Below, in pieces: positions 31,480-41,299 of a DNA stretch of 64,000 bases. Position 1 is the first letter of the stretch. Every line of letters starts with the position of its first letter. The position numbers and the translations under genes are program-made. The stretch is from CAVTWJ01 sp964525605 (GTDB lineage: Bacteria; Oederibacteriota; Muellerivitia; Muellerivitales; Muellerivitaceae), in NCBI GenBank assembly GCA_964525605.1, contig CAZGKT010000007.1, positions 73,454-137,453 of the forward strand, written 5' to 3'. The notes below the pieces were generated by a model. That model saw only the letters and a program-made list of their open reading frames with translations, searched no databases and was not told the DNA's origin.

Positions 31480-32970
31480 CTATAGAAAGACAGTTCCTGA
31501 AATCTCAAATCCATCCAAGATGGCTCCCTGGGATGAATCCTGCAGATTTGTTTGTTCTCCCATCCAAATTCTAAAGTCGCAGGCCCAGGAGGTATCTTCC
31601 CAGCCCAATCCCGTGTTGAGGTTGACGAGGAGGTTTTGAAGATTTGAGTTTTGGAAGTATTGATCTTCCTCTCCGGTCAGCCCCAATCGAAAAGCCAAAT
31701 GGTCATCCAGCCACCTTTCGCCGCCCAGAGTGAACTGATAATAGTTGTAATCGCTTTGGATGGTGGTGGCCGAGCCGGCTATGGCGGAATTGTCCAGCGT
31801 GTAGGTTTGGCTCGCGAATTGAACGCCGAGAGTGTAATCGTGGATGGCTTCCACCCCCACCCCCAGGTTGGTGATAATTTGCTGGCGGTTGATGTTGTCG
31901 TAGACGTTTTGAGCCGACCCTGATCCTATGTCATTGGTGTTATTGAAATACGAAGAAACATACCCCCCGATTTTGAGGTTTTCCCGGCCTGAAAGCGGGA
32001 AGGTCAGACGGAAGGCGCCATTCGCGTTCATGGATTGGAATTGAGAAGAATGATAGGCGTTTTGGCTGGGGTAATCGGCATTCGTTTGTGAAACCGTTCG
32101 GGCAAAAGAAGTGTCGTCATAGATCATGAAGTAGCTAAAGCGCAGGATGATTTGGTGGGGTACCTCGTACTTCAACTCGGGGCCCAAGTAGTAATAATCG
32201 GTGTAAGAGTTGTTTTGCTGGAGGCTGAAGGGTCCTCCGCCGGGATAAACCAAGCTGGTTTTAAGCGCACTGTCACCGCCCCCCACCTGGGCCTCGAAGA
32301 TTCCGCCCGCCTGCCAGAATCCGTCTTTGGGACCCGGTTTTTCGGGAAAGGTGGTCAGCAATCCCGCACGGAGATAGGTCTGGTTGAGGGCACTGGACCC
32401 CGTTTGAAGCGAGTAGGGTGAGCCGGAATTCTTTCCGTATTGGTAGAGGCCCGGTTCATAGGTATTGTCTGATTCCATGTTTCGAAATTCCAAACCCAAG
32501 ACCAGGGGGCCCAAGCTGGTGGCCCCCCGGAACAGCCCGCGGTATTGGGAAGCGGTGTAACTATCAAGAATGTTTGTCGAAGTTTGGCCGGACGAAGACA
32601 GAAAATCCCCTCCCACCTGAAAGGCCCAACCCGTAGTGGGAAAAGCCATCAAGCCCGCGTAGTGGATGTCATTGTCATTGGCCAGCCAGGGAATGGAACC
32701 GGAGGTTTGCTGGTAGGAGCCGGGCTGGACCGGTTGGCCGTTTTGCTGGCCCCACTGAAACGCCTCGTCCAGGCGGTCATGCGTATCTAATAAGAGTAGT
32801 CCGGCGGGGTTGCCGTCCATGAAAAAGCTCAAATCGGTCGTTTCGTCGGTCATGACACTTGTCAAGCCGCCTGTGGATTGCACCCGGGTTTCAGAAGGCC
32901 AGACAGGCCCTGTCCCGGCCAAAAAGATCCACAAGCTCGCCGCCAAGGCCAGCTTTTTCACCTGATCCAT
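31480..32970 (-). CDS. Outer-membrane beta-barrel protein, unknown family
   Basis: 496 residues. A signal peptide (LALAASLWIFLAGTGPVWP) precedes TGGLTSVMTDETTDLSFFMDGNPAGLLLLD, which resembles the plug start of FadL-like barrels (NPAG motif), then many amphipathic strands and the end GFEISGTVFL. The NPA(G/A) motif after a 40-residue leader is characteristic of the FadL/OmpP1/PorV-type barrels, so it may transport hydrophobic molecules or assist secretion. The start at 32970 has GGAGG upstream. Divergent from the fusion gene. Confidence 0.65.
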   Translation of the reverse strand: MDQVKKLALAASLWIFLAGTGPVWPSETRVQSTGGLTSVMTDETTDLSFFMDGNPAGLLLLDTHDRLDEAFQWGQQNGQPVQPGSYQQTSGSIPWLANDNDIHYAGLMAFPTTGWAFQVGGDFLSSSGQTSTNILDSYTASQYRGLFRGATSLGPLVLGLEFRNMESDNTYEPGLYQYGKNSGSPYSLQTGSSALNQTYLRAGLLTTFPEKPGPKDGFWQAGGIFEAQVGGGDSALKTSLVYPGGGPFSLQQNNSYTDYYYLGPELKYEVPHQIILRFSYFMIYDDTSFARTVSQTNADYPSQNAYHSSQFQSMNANGAFRLTFPLSGRENLKIGGYVSSYFNNTNDIGSGSAQNVYDNINRQQIITNLGVGVEAIHDYTLGVQFASQTYTLDNSAIAGSATTIQSDYNYYQFTLGGERWLDDHLAFRLGLTGEEDQYFQNSNLQNLLVNLNTGLGWEDTSWACDFRIWMGEQTNLQDSSQGAILDGFEISGTVFL

Positions 32971-33272
32971 CCCCGCCTCCGCCCTTCGATTTCGCCTTTT
33001 CAAGCGGGGGCCACTCCGTGAGTCAGGCAGTTTACCCCTAGGCCGTTTAGTATATCGCCGGGCTCTGGCAGGTTGGGATACGTTTTGGCTGAAAAATACT
33101 TTAAAATGCTCCCGATTTTATAGGGTGGGTTTTTTCAGGTATAGGTCCTTTCGCTTGTTAGAAAGGAAAGGGATGGGGAAAATTCCAAAGAAGATATTTC
33201 CATCCCCCCGAAGGTCTTTCGCAGTCATGACGAATACAATTCCCGAAAGGGATTCAACGATTAAAGGCAAGA
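32971..33272. other. Divergent intergenic region
   Basis: About 300 bases between the barrel gene and the methyltransferase-fusion gene. I see no clear palindrome or promoter pair. A GGAAAGG-type motif near 33165 is too far from the downstream ATG to be its ribosome site. Confidence 0.35.
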
Positions 33273-36200
33273 ATGAAAACCAAGCCCGTTAAACCCGTCC
33301 GGTTCGGCGACCGGATCGAATTGGAAATTACCTCCCTGGCTTTCGGGGGAGACTCGGTGGGACGATTTCAGGATTTCGCGGTATTCGTTCCAGGTGGCTT
33401 ACCCGGGGAGCGAGCGACCGTCCAGATTACCCAGGTCAAAGACCAATTTGCTGTCGGAAAAATTATCGGTTTCGCCAAGCGTTCTCCCGACCGGGTGGAA
33501 CCGCCTTGCCCTATCTTTGAGGAATGCGGGGGGTGTCACTGGCAGCATTTCCAATATCCCCGGCAATTGCAGGCAAAACGGCAATTCGTCGTCGACGCCC
33601 TGGAACGCATCGGCAAATTAACAAATGTCACCGTCCAGCCCTGTCTTCCCTCTCCCTCTCCATATCATTATCGTAACAAGGCCATGCCGGTCACCTCCAT
33701 GAGGGATGGGCGCTTCGTGGCAGGCATTTATGAACCCCGCTCGCACAAGCTCGTGCCCTACCAGAACTGCCCCATCCAGGCCGACAGTATCAACGAACTG
33801 ATCCAGCAGGTTTTGCGTAAGATCGACCGATCGGGGTTGACGCCCTACCAGGAAAAGAAGCACACGGGTTTTCTCCGCCACCTGGCCGTTCGTTCCAGTG
33901 ATAAAACCGGAGAGATTTTGCTGGCCCTGGTCACCCGGACTGAAAACCCTGAGGAAAGGCTCCAGACCCAAGAAATTTCGGCCGAGCCGCTCGCTGAAAT
34001 CCTTCCCCGCTTGGCCCGGGAACTGATGGCCGAGGTACCGTCCTTGGTGGGGGTTTTGCAAAACATTAATTCATCCCGGACGAATATCGTGTTTGGCCCC
34101 GTCACTCAAACCCTGGCGGGACGTGACCATTATTTCGAAGAGATCGACAACCTGCGCTTGAAAGTCTCTCTCCCCTCCTTTCTTCAAGTCAACACCGCGC
34201 AGGCGGACCTTTTGCACGATGTGGTGAGGGAAGCGTTGGGCCGTCCCGAGAATGGCGGAAAGTGGCAGACGGTTCTCGACCTTTACAGCGGAATCGGAAC
34301 TCTGGCCTTGGCCGTTTCCAACGAGTGCGAATACGTGGTGGGAATTGAGGAAGTGGGACCCGCCGTGGAGGACGCCAAAGTCAACCTTGGTCTCAACGGC
34401 CGGGAGAACATTGATTTCCTGGAAGGCGACGTTTCTCAAGTGCTCCTGGGATTGAAGGAAAAAGGTCTGACTCTAGTGAACGCGGTCCTATTGGATCCAC
34501 CCCGTAAAGGAATTTTGCCCGAAGTCCTCGCCCGGGTCGGGGCCTTGCGTCCACAACGGATCGTTTATATTTCCTGTGACCCTTCCACTCTGGCGAGGGA
34601 TTTGGCCCTTTTGTCCAAACACGGCTACGCGGTGGATTGGGCCCAGCCCCTGGATATGTTTCCGCAAACCTACCACGTGGAAACAGTCGTGCGCCTGACC
34701 CGATCCATACCGCCGGGCCCCGAGGAAGAATTGTCGGCAAAGGAAACCCTAGAGCCCTTCCGTCTCCCTCGGGAACAGAATCCCGGGCTTTCTTCGTCCT
34801 ATTCTCAGAACGTCGTTCGGTTTTTAGGCGAGGGTGTTTCTACATTGAGTTTAGCTGTGGGATCGGGATGGGCCCGGGCTAAAGACGGAGTGGGCTGGGC
34901 CAAACAATGGACCGGAAGAATGAGGGAAAAATACCGAGCCCCTGTTCAAAGCCAAGAGATTTCAGCAAATCCAGCGGCTTTTCTTCCTCAGTCCAAGGAA
35001 TCCGTTAAAACGATCGAGAGGGAAGAGGCCATCCGGCGTTTTCTGTCAGGGTCCCTCAAAGAAGAGGATCTCCCCCAGGTGGTTTCTGCCCCGCCCATCT
35101 CGGTTTCCCCCTCACCCTCAGAATCCGAGCCGTTGAGGGAAGAAATTTCTTCAATTTCCAAGATTGAGTTCAAAACCATTGAAGAAAATATTGAGATTGC
35201 GGTTCGGGAGGAAAAACCGGTTGAAGATAAATCCGCTTTTCTGTCTCAATTGGCGGTCGAGGCTCCAAAAGCGGAAACTGAAAAGATCCCATCAGTCGAA
35301 GTACTGCAGCGGATGATGCTGGAGGGGAAGACACCTCTCGATCATCTCCAGACATCTCTCCCCGTCCCAACCGAAACCGCTTCGCCCAAAATGGAGACGG
35401 ACCCACATCGCTTAAAGCTTGTAAGCTGGCTTTCTTTTCTAACGTTCAAAACCTTGTATGCCCGTTTGGCATCATTGATGACCAGGAAAATTGAATTTTG
35501 GAACACCTATGCGATATCGGACAGACAGATTTGGGGCGGGGTCGGGGCTCTGGTCGGGGTGTTCGCCCTGGTTTTTCTGGCCAAGGCCACCTTGACCCCC
35601 TTGGTTTCCCAACCGGCCATTCCCCTCAAGACGCTGTCACTTGAAATTCCCGACGTGGTGGCCGTCATGCCGAAGGGAAGTTTTTTAAGATATGAGATGG
35701 TCCCTTTTGAATTGAAAGTAAGTTCAATGAACTACAAGCGCTTCGAGGAAAGCCATGCCTATGTGGAAGTCCTGATGGATGGCAAACCCGTCACGCTGGT
35801 GGATGGCCATTCGAAGTTGGAATTGAGAAAGGTGGCTGAAGGTAGGACCTTTTCAGGCAATTGGCCCATTCCATACAATCCTCGGCCTGGGACCTACCTG
35901 GCTCAAATGGTATTGGTTGATCCGGAAAGATCGAACCCGCGTGTATTTCAGTCGGCTTTTACCATCCCTCCTTTGCAACCCTCGGGCTTGGAGCCGGGAT
36001 ATGCCGTCTTGACGATGGAGGGCGGGAAACAACTCATTAAGGGGATGATTCCGGCGCTTGATGGAAGCGGAACCATGAGCGCGGCCCACGCCATTGATTG
36101 GGCCAAGTTTATGGGCGCAAATGTGTTTTGTGATTTGGTGGCGGAAACCGCCATTTGGGACCGTTTTTACCCTCAGGATTTTCCCTTTAACAGGGAAGAA

Positions 36201-37481
36201 ATGGAGAATGGTCGAAAATATGCCCAGGCTGCCCACAGCGCGGGTTTGAAGTATGCCGCTTACATGACTACTTTCAAAGTCGGTGGGGACGGATGGCATC
36301 AGGCACCCTACGAATTTTCCATGGGCTATGACTCCAGCACGGATCAGGTGATTCTCACCCGGTTCATTTCGCTCGATGACCCGAAACGCCGCCAGGACAT
36401 CCTGGACTTTCTGCAGGCCATGAATAAGGATTCCAACGTCGATTACGTGGGCCTGGATTACGTGCGTACGGGTTTTGCGGGCTATGAGTTGGTGGACGAA
36501 TTCGTTAAAGATATGAACATGACTCTGCCCGATGGGTTCGAAAAAATGGCAGAGCCTGACCGAATCCATTGGCTGGCGCGAACGGTGGAAAAAAAGGAGA
36601 ACAAGCAGGTCGTGGCCCTTTTCGAATGGTGGAGAGCCCATAAGGTGGCAACCGTGCTTAAAAGCATTTTGGACGAAGCCAAGATGACCAAGCCTGTTTT
36701 TACCTTCACCCTGGGATGGGAAATGGGCCACCAGCATGGGCAAGACCCAGCCATGCTGGTGGATGCGGGCATTAACTTTAACCACATCATGCTTTATGAG
36801 GGAGACCGCAGCACGATCGAGGACATGAAACGCCACTGGCCGGGTTATCTCGCGCGGGAAGGGGGCATGTATGTGCCGGGTGAAGAAGCCGATTTCAATA
36901 TGGTTCAAAAAAGTTTGGATCCACCTGCGCCTGAGGAGCTTTACAACCGGGAAGTGGAAACTTTCAACCTTTGGTATGGCGTGAACGCTAACCTGGGAAT
37001 GTTCTGGCACGACCTTTACCGCTTGATTTGGGGAGTCCGGGGGCCTTATTCCAAAATGGAGTGGGTGATTTCGGGCGGGAAAGCTTTTACCACTTTACGA
37101 CAGGCTGAAGGATTGCTTCCGGTTGAGGTGAGCCTGACCGCTCCTGCGGAAGCCCCGCTGGGGATTTCCTTGCCGCTTACAGTGGATATTCATAACCAAA
37201 CGGCGCATGAAATAAAGGGCCTGATCTTGCGCCAGTTGGATGCCACCAAGGATTATTACGTCACCCTGGCGACCGTGGGCCCCCTGGATGTGCCGGCCGG
37301 GATGGACGTGCGCGTGAAAAGCCTGTTTGTGAATTTGCCGAAGGAAGCCCAGCCTGAGCGGGATAGCCAAACCATGGCGGCCGTCCTGGTGGAAACGCCA
37401 GATGATTCGATCCATGCTTTTGATTTCACTTACATCAAGGGCCAAACCGGAACCCGAACGGCCGGAAAACTTAAACCCTAG
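33273..37481 (+). CDS. RlmD-type 23S rRNA uracil-C5 methyltransferase fused to a membrane-anchored glycosidase-like protein
   Basis: A single 1402-residue ORF. Residues 1-477 are a complete RumA/RlmD-type enzyme: TRAM domain, iron-sulfur cysteines C79, C85, C88 and C166, SAM loop DLYSGIGTLAL (336-346), LLDPPRKG, catalytic C435 in YISCDPSTL, and DMFPQTYHVETV. Residues 478-750 are a polar, probably disordered linker. Residues 753-770 form a transmembrane helix. Residues 790-905 form a beta-sandwich and about 908-1280 an alpha/beta region like a TIM-barrel glycosidase; candidate carboxylates are D1062 (YVGLDYVR) and E1150 (LGWEMGH). Residues 1283-1390 form a final beta-domain. The first part would face the cytoplasm and the rest the outside, which is topologically consistent. 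The fusion is odd; see findings. Confidence 0.85.
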   Translation: MKTKPVKPVRFGDRIELEITSLAFGGDSVGRFQDFAVFVPGGLPGERATVQITQVKDQFAVGKIIGFAKRSPDRVEPPCPIFEECGGCHWQHFQYPRQLQAKRQFVVDALERIGKLTNVTVQPCLPSPSPYHYRNKAMPVTSMRDGRFVAGIYEPRSHKLVPYQNCPIQADSINELIQQVLRKIDRSGLTPYQEKKHTGFLRHLAVRSSDKTGEILLALVTRTENPEERLQTQEISAEPLAEILPRLARELMAEVPSLVGVLQNINSSRTNIVFGPVTQTLAGRDHYFEEIDNLRLKVSLPSFLQVNTAQADLLHDVVREALGRPENGGKWQTVLDLYSGIGTLALAVSNECEYVVGIEEVGPAVEDAKVNLGLNGRENIDFLEGDVSQVLLGLKEKGLTLVNAVLLDPPRKGILPEVLARVGALRPQRIVYISCDPSTLARDLALLSKHGYAVDWAQPLDMFPQTYHVETVVRLTRSIPPGPEEELSAKETLEPFRLPREQNPGLSSSYSQNVVRFLGEGVSTLSLAVGSGWARAKDGVGWAKQWTGRMREKYRAPVQSQEISANPAAFLPQSKESVKTIEREEAIRRFLSGSLKEEDLPQVVSAPPISVSPSPSESEPLREEISSISKIEFKTIEENIEIAVREEKPVEDKSAFLSQLAVEAPKAETEKIPSVEVLQRMMLEGKTPLDHLQTSLPVPTETASPKMETDPHRLKLVSWLSFLTFKTLYARLASLMTRKIEFWNTYAISDRQIWGGVGALVGVFALVFLAKATLTPLVSQPAIPLKTLSLEIPDVVAVMPKGSFLRYEMVPFELKVSSMNYKRFEESHAYVEVLMDGKPVTLVDGHSKLELRKVAEGRTFSGNWPIPYNPRPGTYLAQMVLVDPERSNPRVFQSAFTIPPLQPSGLEPGYAVLTMEGGKQLIKGMIPALDGSGTMSAAHAIDWAKFMGANVFCDLVAETAIWDRFYPQDFPFNREEMENGRKYAQAAHSAGLKYAAYMTTFKVGGDGWHQAPYEFSMGYDSSTDQVILTRFISLDDPKRRQDILDFLQAMNKDSNVDYVGLDYVRTGFAGYELVDEFVKDMNMTLPDGFEKMAEPDRIHWLARTVEKKENKQVVALFEWWRAHKVATVLKSILDEAKMTKPVFTFTLGWEMGHQHGQDPAMLVDAGINFNHIMLYEGDRSTIEDMKRHWPGYLAREGGMYVPGEEADFNMVQKSLDPPAPEELYNREVETFNLWYGVNANLGMFWHDLYRLIWGVRGPYSKMEWVISGGKAFTTLRQAEGLLPVEVSLTAPAEAPLGISLPLTVDIHNQTAHEIKGLILRQLDATKDYYVTLATVGPLDVPAGMDVRVKSLFVNLPKEAQPERDSQTMAAVLVETPDDSIHAFDFTYIKGQTGTRTAGKLKP

Positions 37482-37500
37482 CGGGAATTACGCTTTCCCG
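37482..37500 (+). terminator. Hairpin after the fusion gene
   Basis: CGGGAA (37482-37487) and TTCCCG (37495-37500) form a perfect six-base stem around TTACGCT just after the stop codon. It lacks a T-run, so termination would be weak. Confidence 0.35.
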
Positions 37501-37708
37501 AGGAAACCCATAATTTATTCAACAAAAATTCAATTTTTAAGCCCAGGCGTTTAACGGTTTAACCCCCCATGAAAGGGATTTACTGCAAGGAAAATAGTGA
37601 ATCCTGAAAAAATTACATACATGTCCCTTGAAAAAAAACTAACGTCAATCCCCGCCTTTTAGTAAAATGCACGGGCTTTGTCGCCTTTATCCCCCGGTCG
37701 AGGTCGCT

Positions 37709-38479
37709 ATGTCTTCCCCGAAATTTTTCACCTTATGCCTGGGGCTTCTTTTGGTTTTCATTCTGGCGGGATGCGGTGCGGTTTTTATTAACCAAGGCTC
37801 GGCACAATCCTCCCTCCGCGATGGCCTGACGAACCCCGATTTAAACAAAATCAAAATCAACGTTCCCCCGGAACAAAGTATGATTTGTAATTTTGATGAT
37901 GGGAGTAAAAATACCAATCCCAATCTTCACGGCGGATCCGGGGGGACATGGTTTGTCTTTTCTGAGAATGGAAATGCTCCTAATCCTAATTTTATTGTGA
38001 AGGGCGGGGCTAATGGTTCCGCCATGTGCGCCCATATTTTTGGTTCCTTGACGGACAAAGGGGATCGTTCCTACCCCGCCTTCTCGATACAGGGAAAATT
38101 TACGAGCGCCGGTCTTTACAATGCCAGCGATTTTTCAGGAATTCAGTTTTACTACAAGTGCCCTCCCGCTGATCAGGCGATCAAGCGCCGTTTTGTGATC
38201 GCGACCGTACCCACACTGCCCGCCGATGCCGGCGGGGCCTGTATCTCGGACTGTTATAACCACTTTGGGGCTATGCTGGGACCCACGAGCGATTGGAAAC
38301 TTTGTTCATATAAATTTACCGAGTTGAGCCGGGAACAAGGATGGGGGTCGCCGGTGACGCCACCGGATTTGATCGACCATCTCAAGGAATTCATCTATTT
38401 GGAATGGGACCATAGCGGGGACAACAACGCTGGAACATATAATATTGATTACTGGATAGATGAAGTCGGGTTTTTCTGA
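37709..38479 (+). CDS. CIA30-like lipoprotein A
   Basis: 256 residues with a lipobox (ILAGC, cleavage near residue 21). Mature domain: ICNFDDGSKNTNPNL start, a GGSGGTWFVFSE turn, DFSGIQFYYKCPP strand, conserved CYNHF, and an ending IDYWIDEVGFF. This pattern recurs in the lipoproteins at 46135 and 47109. It resembles CBM11/CIA30 sandwiches that bind beta-glucan-type sugars or act as chaperone-like domains. First of the six envelope genes. ATG 37709 begins a clean lipoprotein signal; earlier in-frame start is unlikely. Confidence 0.7.
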   Translation: MSSPKFFTLCLGLLLVFILAGCGAVFINQGSAQSSLRDGLTNPDLNKIKINVPPEQSMICNFDDGSKNTNPNLHGGSGGTWFVFSENGNAPNPNFIVKGGANGSAMCAHIFGSLTDKGDRSYPAFSIQGKFTSAGLYNASDFSGIQFYYKCPPADQAIKRRFVIATVPTLPADAGGACISDCYNHFGAMLGPTSDWKLCSYKFTELSREQGWGSPVTPPDLIDHLKEFIYLEWDHSGDNNAGTYNIDYWIDEVGFF

Positions 38480-38519
38480 GGCTGATTTTTCGAATTAACT
38501 TGGATCCAAGGGACTGGTT

Positions 38520-41267
38520 TTGAAAATTAAATTTTCAATTCTTTTGTCGGTGCTGGCGGGGGCGATCGGCCTTTTAGCTGCGGGCCTAGTTAGGGCCAAT
38601 CCCTACGAAGAAATCAATTCGGATAATCCTGTTTATCAAGGGGTGAAACATTTAGAGGTATATGGACTTCTGGACCCCGATGACCAAGAGGCTTTGGATC
38701 AGGGCAAAACCGTCACTCGGATGGAATTAGCTTTCTATACCGAGAGAGCCAAGGCCCGGCTTGAAGCTCCCTCCTTGGGTCCAACACCAACTCCTCCTAC
38801 CGCCGCTATGCAAGTTCCGACTCCCGAGGTGTCCGTTCCTTCTCAGATTGAGGTTCAACCACCCGTTGTGCCAACCGCACCCACTGCAACGCCGGTTCCG
38901 GCCATTGCTCCACCTACAATCCCTGAGATTACTCCAGTTGTCCCAACTGTAATAACCCCTGTCGCCGCTCCAACTTTGGCCCCTTCCTATCCGCCCGCCG
39001 CAAAGGCCGAGATCGAGCAGTTGTTGAAAGAACTCAGCGACTCTACTCAGGTTCTCAAGAATCATTTGGCCCAGGAAGATGAGCAGTTGAAAGACAGGGA
39101 AGCCGAATTGCAAAGTCTCAAACAGGTTCAAGATGATGTGGATAGTGTCTGGAAAAAGGCCAATAAATCGGTGGGAATCCCCAATTTCAACACCAATACC
39201 AATGTTCGATTCGAAAACATCAACCTGTCTGGTATTTCCCAACAAAGCGCGAGCAAGATTTTGCAAGAAGCGTGGGTGGGCATGTACACCGACCTGGGAG
39301 GCGTGGGTACCCTTTCCACGGGCTTTGGGATGATCATACCCTTCGATAATTATTCGGCGAAGATTCAGGTCGCCGGGGTGGGTACGGCCCCCGCTTCCAT
39401 CTACCTGGGCAATCCTAGCGCGACCTTCCACCTCTATGGCGATCTGGGGAAGTGGGACACGACCTTCGCAGTGGAATGCTATCAGCCCGATACCACCTTC
39501 GGCCCCCTTAGCCGGGGATATGCCAATAATTCCATCAAACGTTTTGAAGATCCTTTCGACATCAAGAACTTCAACGACGACAAGAACGGTAAGAATTGGG
39601 ACGATTACATGGATTCGGTCAGCTATATCCCGGCTTACTCGGCTACCGCGGGAAATGTGCAGTCGGCCAGCGACCGGGTCTTTGACGGGATGTATGCGGT
39701 GGGTCGCCAATTGCCCTGGTTGGGTCCAGATGGTCGCATGTGGTTACTTGTAGGACGTATGGGGGAAACCCCGACCCAAACCCAGCGATGGGAAGAGGGT
39801 TTGAAGATTGACGAACCCTGGGCCAACAGCTTGGTGCGCACTTCATTTTCTGCCGAATGGGTCAACGATAATTTCGGTATCGTTCAGCCCCTCCAGCCTT
39901 CACTCGACATGAAGGATTACGAGGCGGATATTCACTTAAACCTGAATGCGGTGCAGGTGGACTTTGACGGAGCCTTTTCGCATTTTTATACCGGAACCGA
40001 GGTGTCGGGGCCGGTTTTCACGAATACCGGTACGGTGATATCCGATCCCAACGCCATTGAATCAGGCGCAGGCCAAGCTTCCATCGCTTTTTATCCTTTC
40101 GCCCTTTATGGGTTTGCCATCGGCGACACCTACGCCGACTTTCAAAGCAAGGTGACCATGAGTGGAATCAATTTTTTCCATTACGGCCTTGCCTTCAACC
40201 CGAGTGACTACCAGGATGCCTACGGTTCCATCGGGGAAGTGGATAACCTTCAGAGCGATCGATACGGCTGGCGGTTCAATTTGGGGTGGAACGGACGCAA
40301 GCAAGATTTCATGAAGAAGTGGCCTTCCTTTCTGGATGCCATCGTCGTCAATTTCGATGTTGCCCAAAAAACGGAATATGTCTCCGAACAGAATTCCTTT
40401 GGATACAACACGATTGAGCCCGTGCAGATTCTGAGCTTTTACTATCCCGATGATGAGGGCATCTGGGGGCTGGATATGTGGGGAAATTATTCCCCGACGG
40501 TGAACCCGGTTCGACTCGATTACATCAACAATATCGAGGCTCAACGCAACGACGGCGACGTTCTCGACGATGACGTGCGGTATCAGTTCCGCATGACAAG
40601 TGAACGGCTTCCATTGATCCTTCCCATATATAAATACGGTGGTGCCCTGACCATGATTGGCCCCGGACAAGCCCCGCTCCCTGGGATGACTCTGGCCACC
40701 TACCCGGACGGACTCTCAAAAGGGTTTAACGAATATGCCAATATTGAGGATCTTAAGTCTTACAACTACATCACTTTGACCACCAAGTTAAAGGTGAATG
40801 AGTGGATGGGCACCCCGGGAGCTGTGGATCTTTCATTCTTTATGACTGAAAACCAGGTCTCCTGTGGAGCAAGCGTCCCAGCGACCTTTCTTAACGCGGC
40901 GACAGCAGGAGGATCCACCACCGTGCCTTCCCCCGGGGCGCCATCTTCCAGTACGCCTTCCGTCTATTCGGCCAGCATTCCCAACCTATTTACCCAGCAG
41001 GTGTTTGACGGCGCCATTATGGTGAATATCATCAAGGACCTGGATTTCTTGGGGGATATCGGTGTGGAGACTTGGAATTCCAATTACACCTATCCTTTGG
41101 TCAATTACCAAACGAACTCTTACGGCCTAGGGTTTGCCTGGGACATTCCCTGGGGCGGAGGCAAGATGGAGTGGCGGTATAAGCATATCGATTTCGCGGA
41201 TGCCTATGTGCCCTCTAATAACTATTCGGGCGACCAGTTTTTCAGCAAAATTAAATTCATGTTTTAA
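38520..41267 (+). CDS. SLH-like / Pro-rich / helix / beta-barrel protein 1
   Basis: 915 residues. Signal peptide to about residue 26. SLH-like domain at 28-79 (DNPVYQGVKHLEVYGLL ... VTRMELAFYTERA, the ITRAE-like end). Pro/Thr linker at 84-160. Coiled-coil helix at 161-216. The rest is a beta-barrel ending SKIKFMF. This order is that of OmpM-type tethers in Negativicutes, Thermotoga Omp-alpha/beta and Deinococcus SlpA, where the SLH part grips the cell wall and the barrel sits in the outer membrane. The PT linker between SLH and coil is longer than usual. TTG start with AAGGGA seven bases upstream. Confidence 0.75.
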   Translation: MKIKFSILLSVLAGAIGLLAAGLVRANPYEEINSDNPVYQGVKHLEVYGLLDPDDQEALDQGKTVTRMELAFYTERAKARLEAPSLGPTPTPPTAAMQVPTPEVSVPSQIEVQPPVVPTAPTATPVPAIAPPTIPEITPVVPTVITPVAAPTLAPSYPPAAKAEIEQLLKELSDSTQVLKNHLAQEDEQLKDREAELQSLKQVQDDVDSVWKKANKSVGIPNFNTNTNVRFENINLSGISQQSASKILQEAWVGMYTDLGGVGTLSTGFGMIIPFDNYSAKIQVAGVGTAPASIYLGNPSATFHLYGDLGKWDTTFAVECYQPDTTFGPLSRGYANNSIKRFEDPFDIKNFNDDKNGKNWDDYMDSVSYIPAYSATAGNVQSASDRVFDGMYAVGRQLPWLGPDGRMWLLVGRMGETPTQTQRWEEGLKIDEPWANSLVRTSFSAEWVNDNFGIVQPLQPSLDMKDYEADIHLNLNAVQVDFDGAFSHFYTGTEVSGPVFTNTGTVISDPNAIESGAGQASIAFYPFALYGFAIGDTYADFQSKVTMSGINFFHYGLAFNPSDYQDAYGSIGEVDNLQSDRYGWRFNLGWNGRKQDFMKKWPSFLDAIVVNFDVAQKTEYVSEQNSFGYNTIEPVQILSFYYPDDEGIWGLDMWGNYSPTVNPVRLDYINNIEAQRNDGDVLDDDVRYQFRMTSERLPLILPIYKYGGALTMIGPGQAPLPGMTLATYPDGLSKGFNEYANIEDLKSYNYITLTTKLKVNEWMGTPGAVDLSFFMTENQVSCGASVPATFLNAATAGGSTTVPSPGAPSSSTPSVYSASIPNLFTQQVFDGAIMVNIIKDLDFLGDIGVETWNSNYTYPLVNYQTNSYGLGFAWDIPWGGGKMEWRYKHIDFADAYVPSNNYSGDQFFSKIKFMF

Positions 41268-41299
41268 CGGATTTGGACAAATTGAAACTTAAAGCAACT

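Noticed and set aside
35853..37010. 385-codon open frame on the minus strand
   Set aside because: It lies wholly inside the glycosidase-like part of the fusion gene, has no ribosome site, and its translation is rich in His/Arg without a family pattern; it is an antisense shadow.
38727..39710. 327-codon open frame on the minus strand opposite SLH-barrel protein 1
   Set aside because: The forward frame has clear signal peptide, SLH-like and coiled-coil features; the reverse translation is low complexity in the Pro/Thr linker region.
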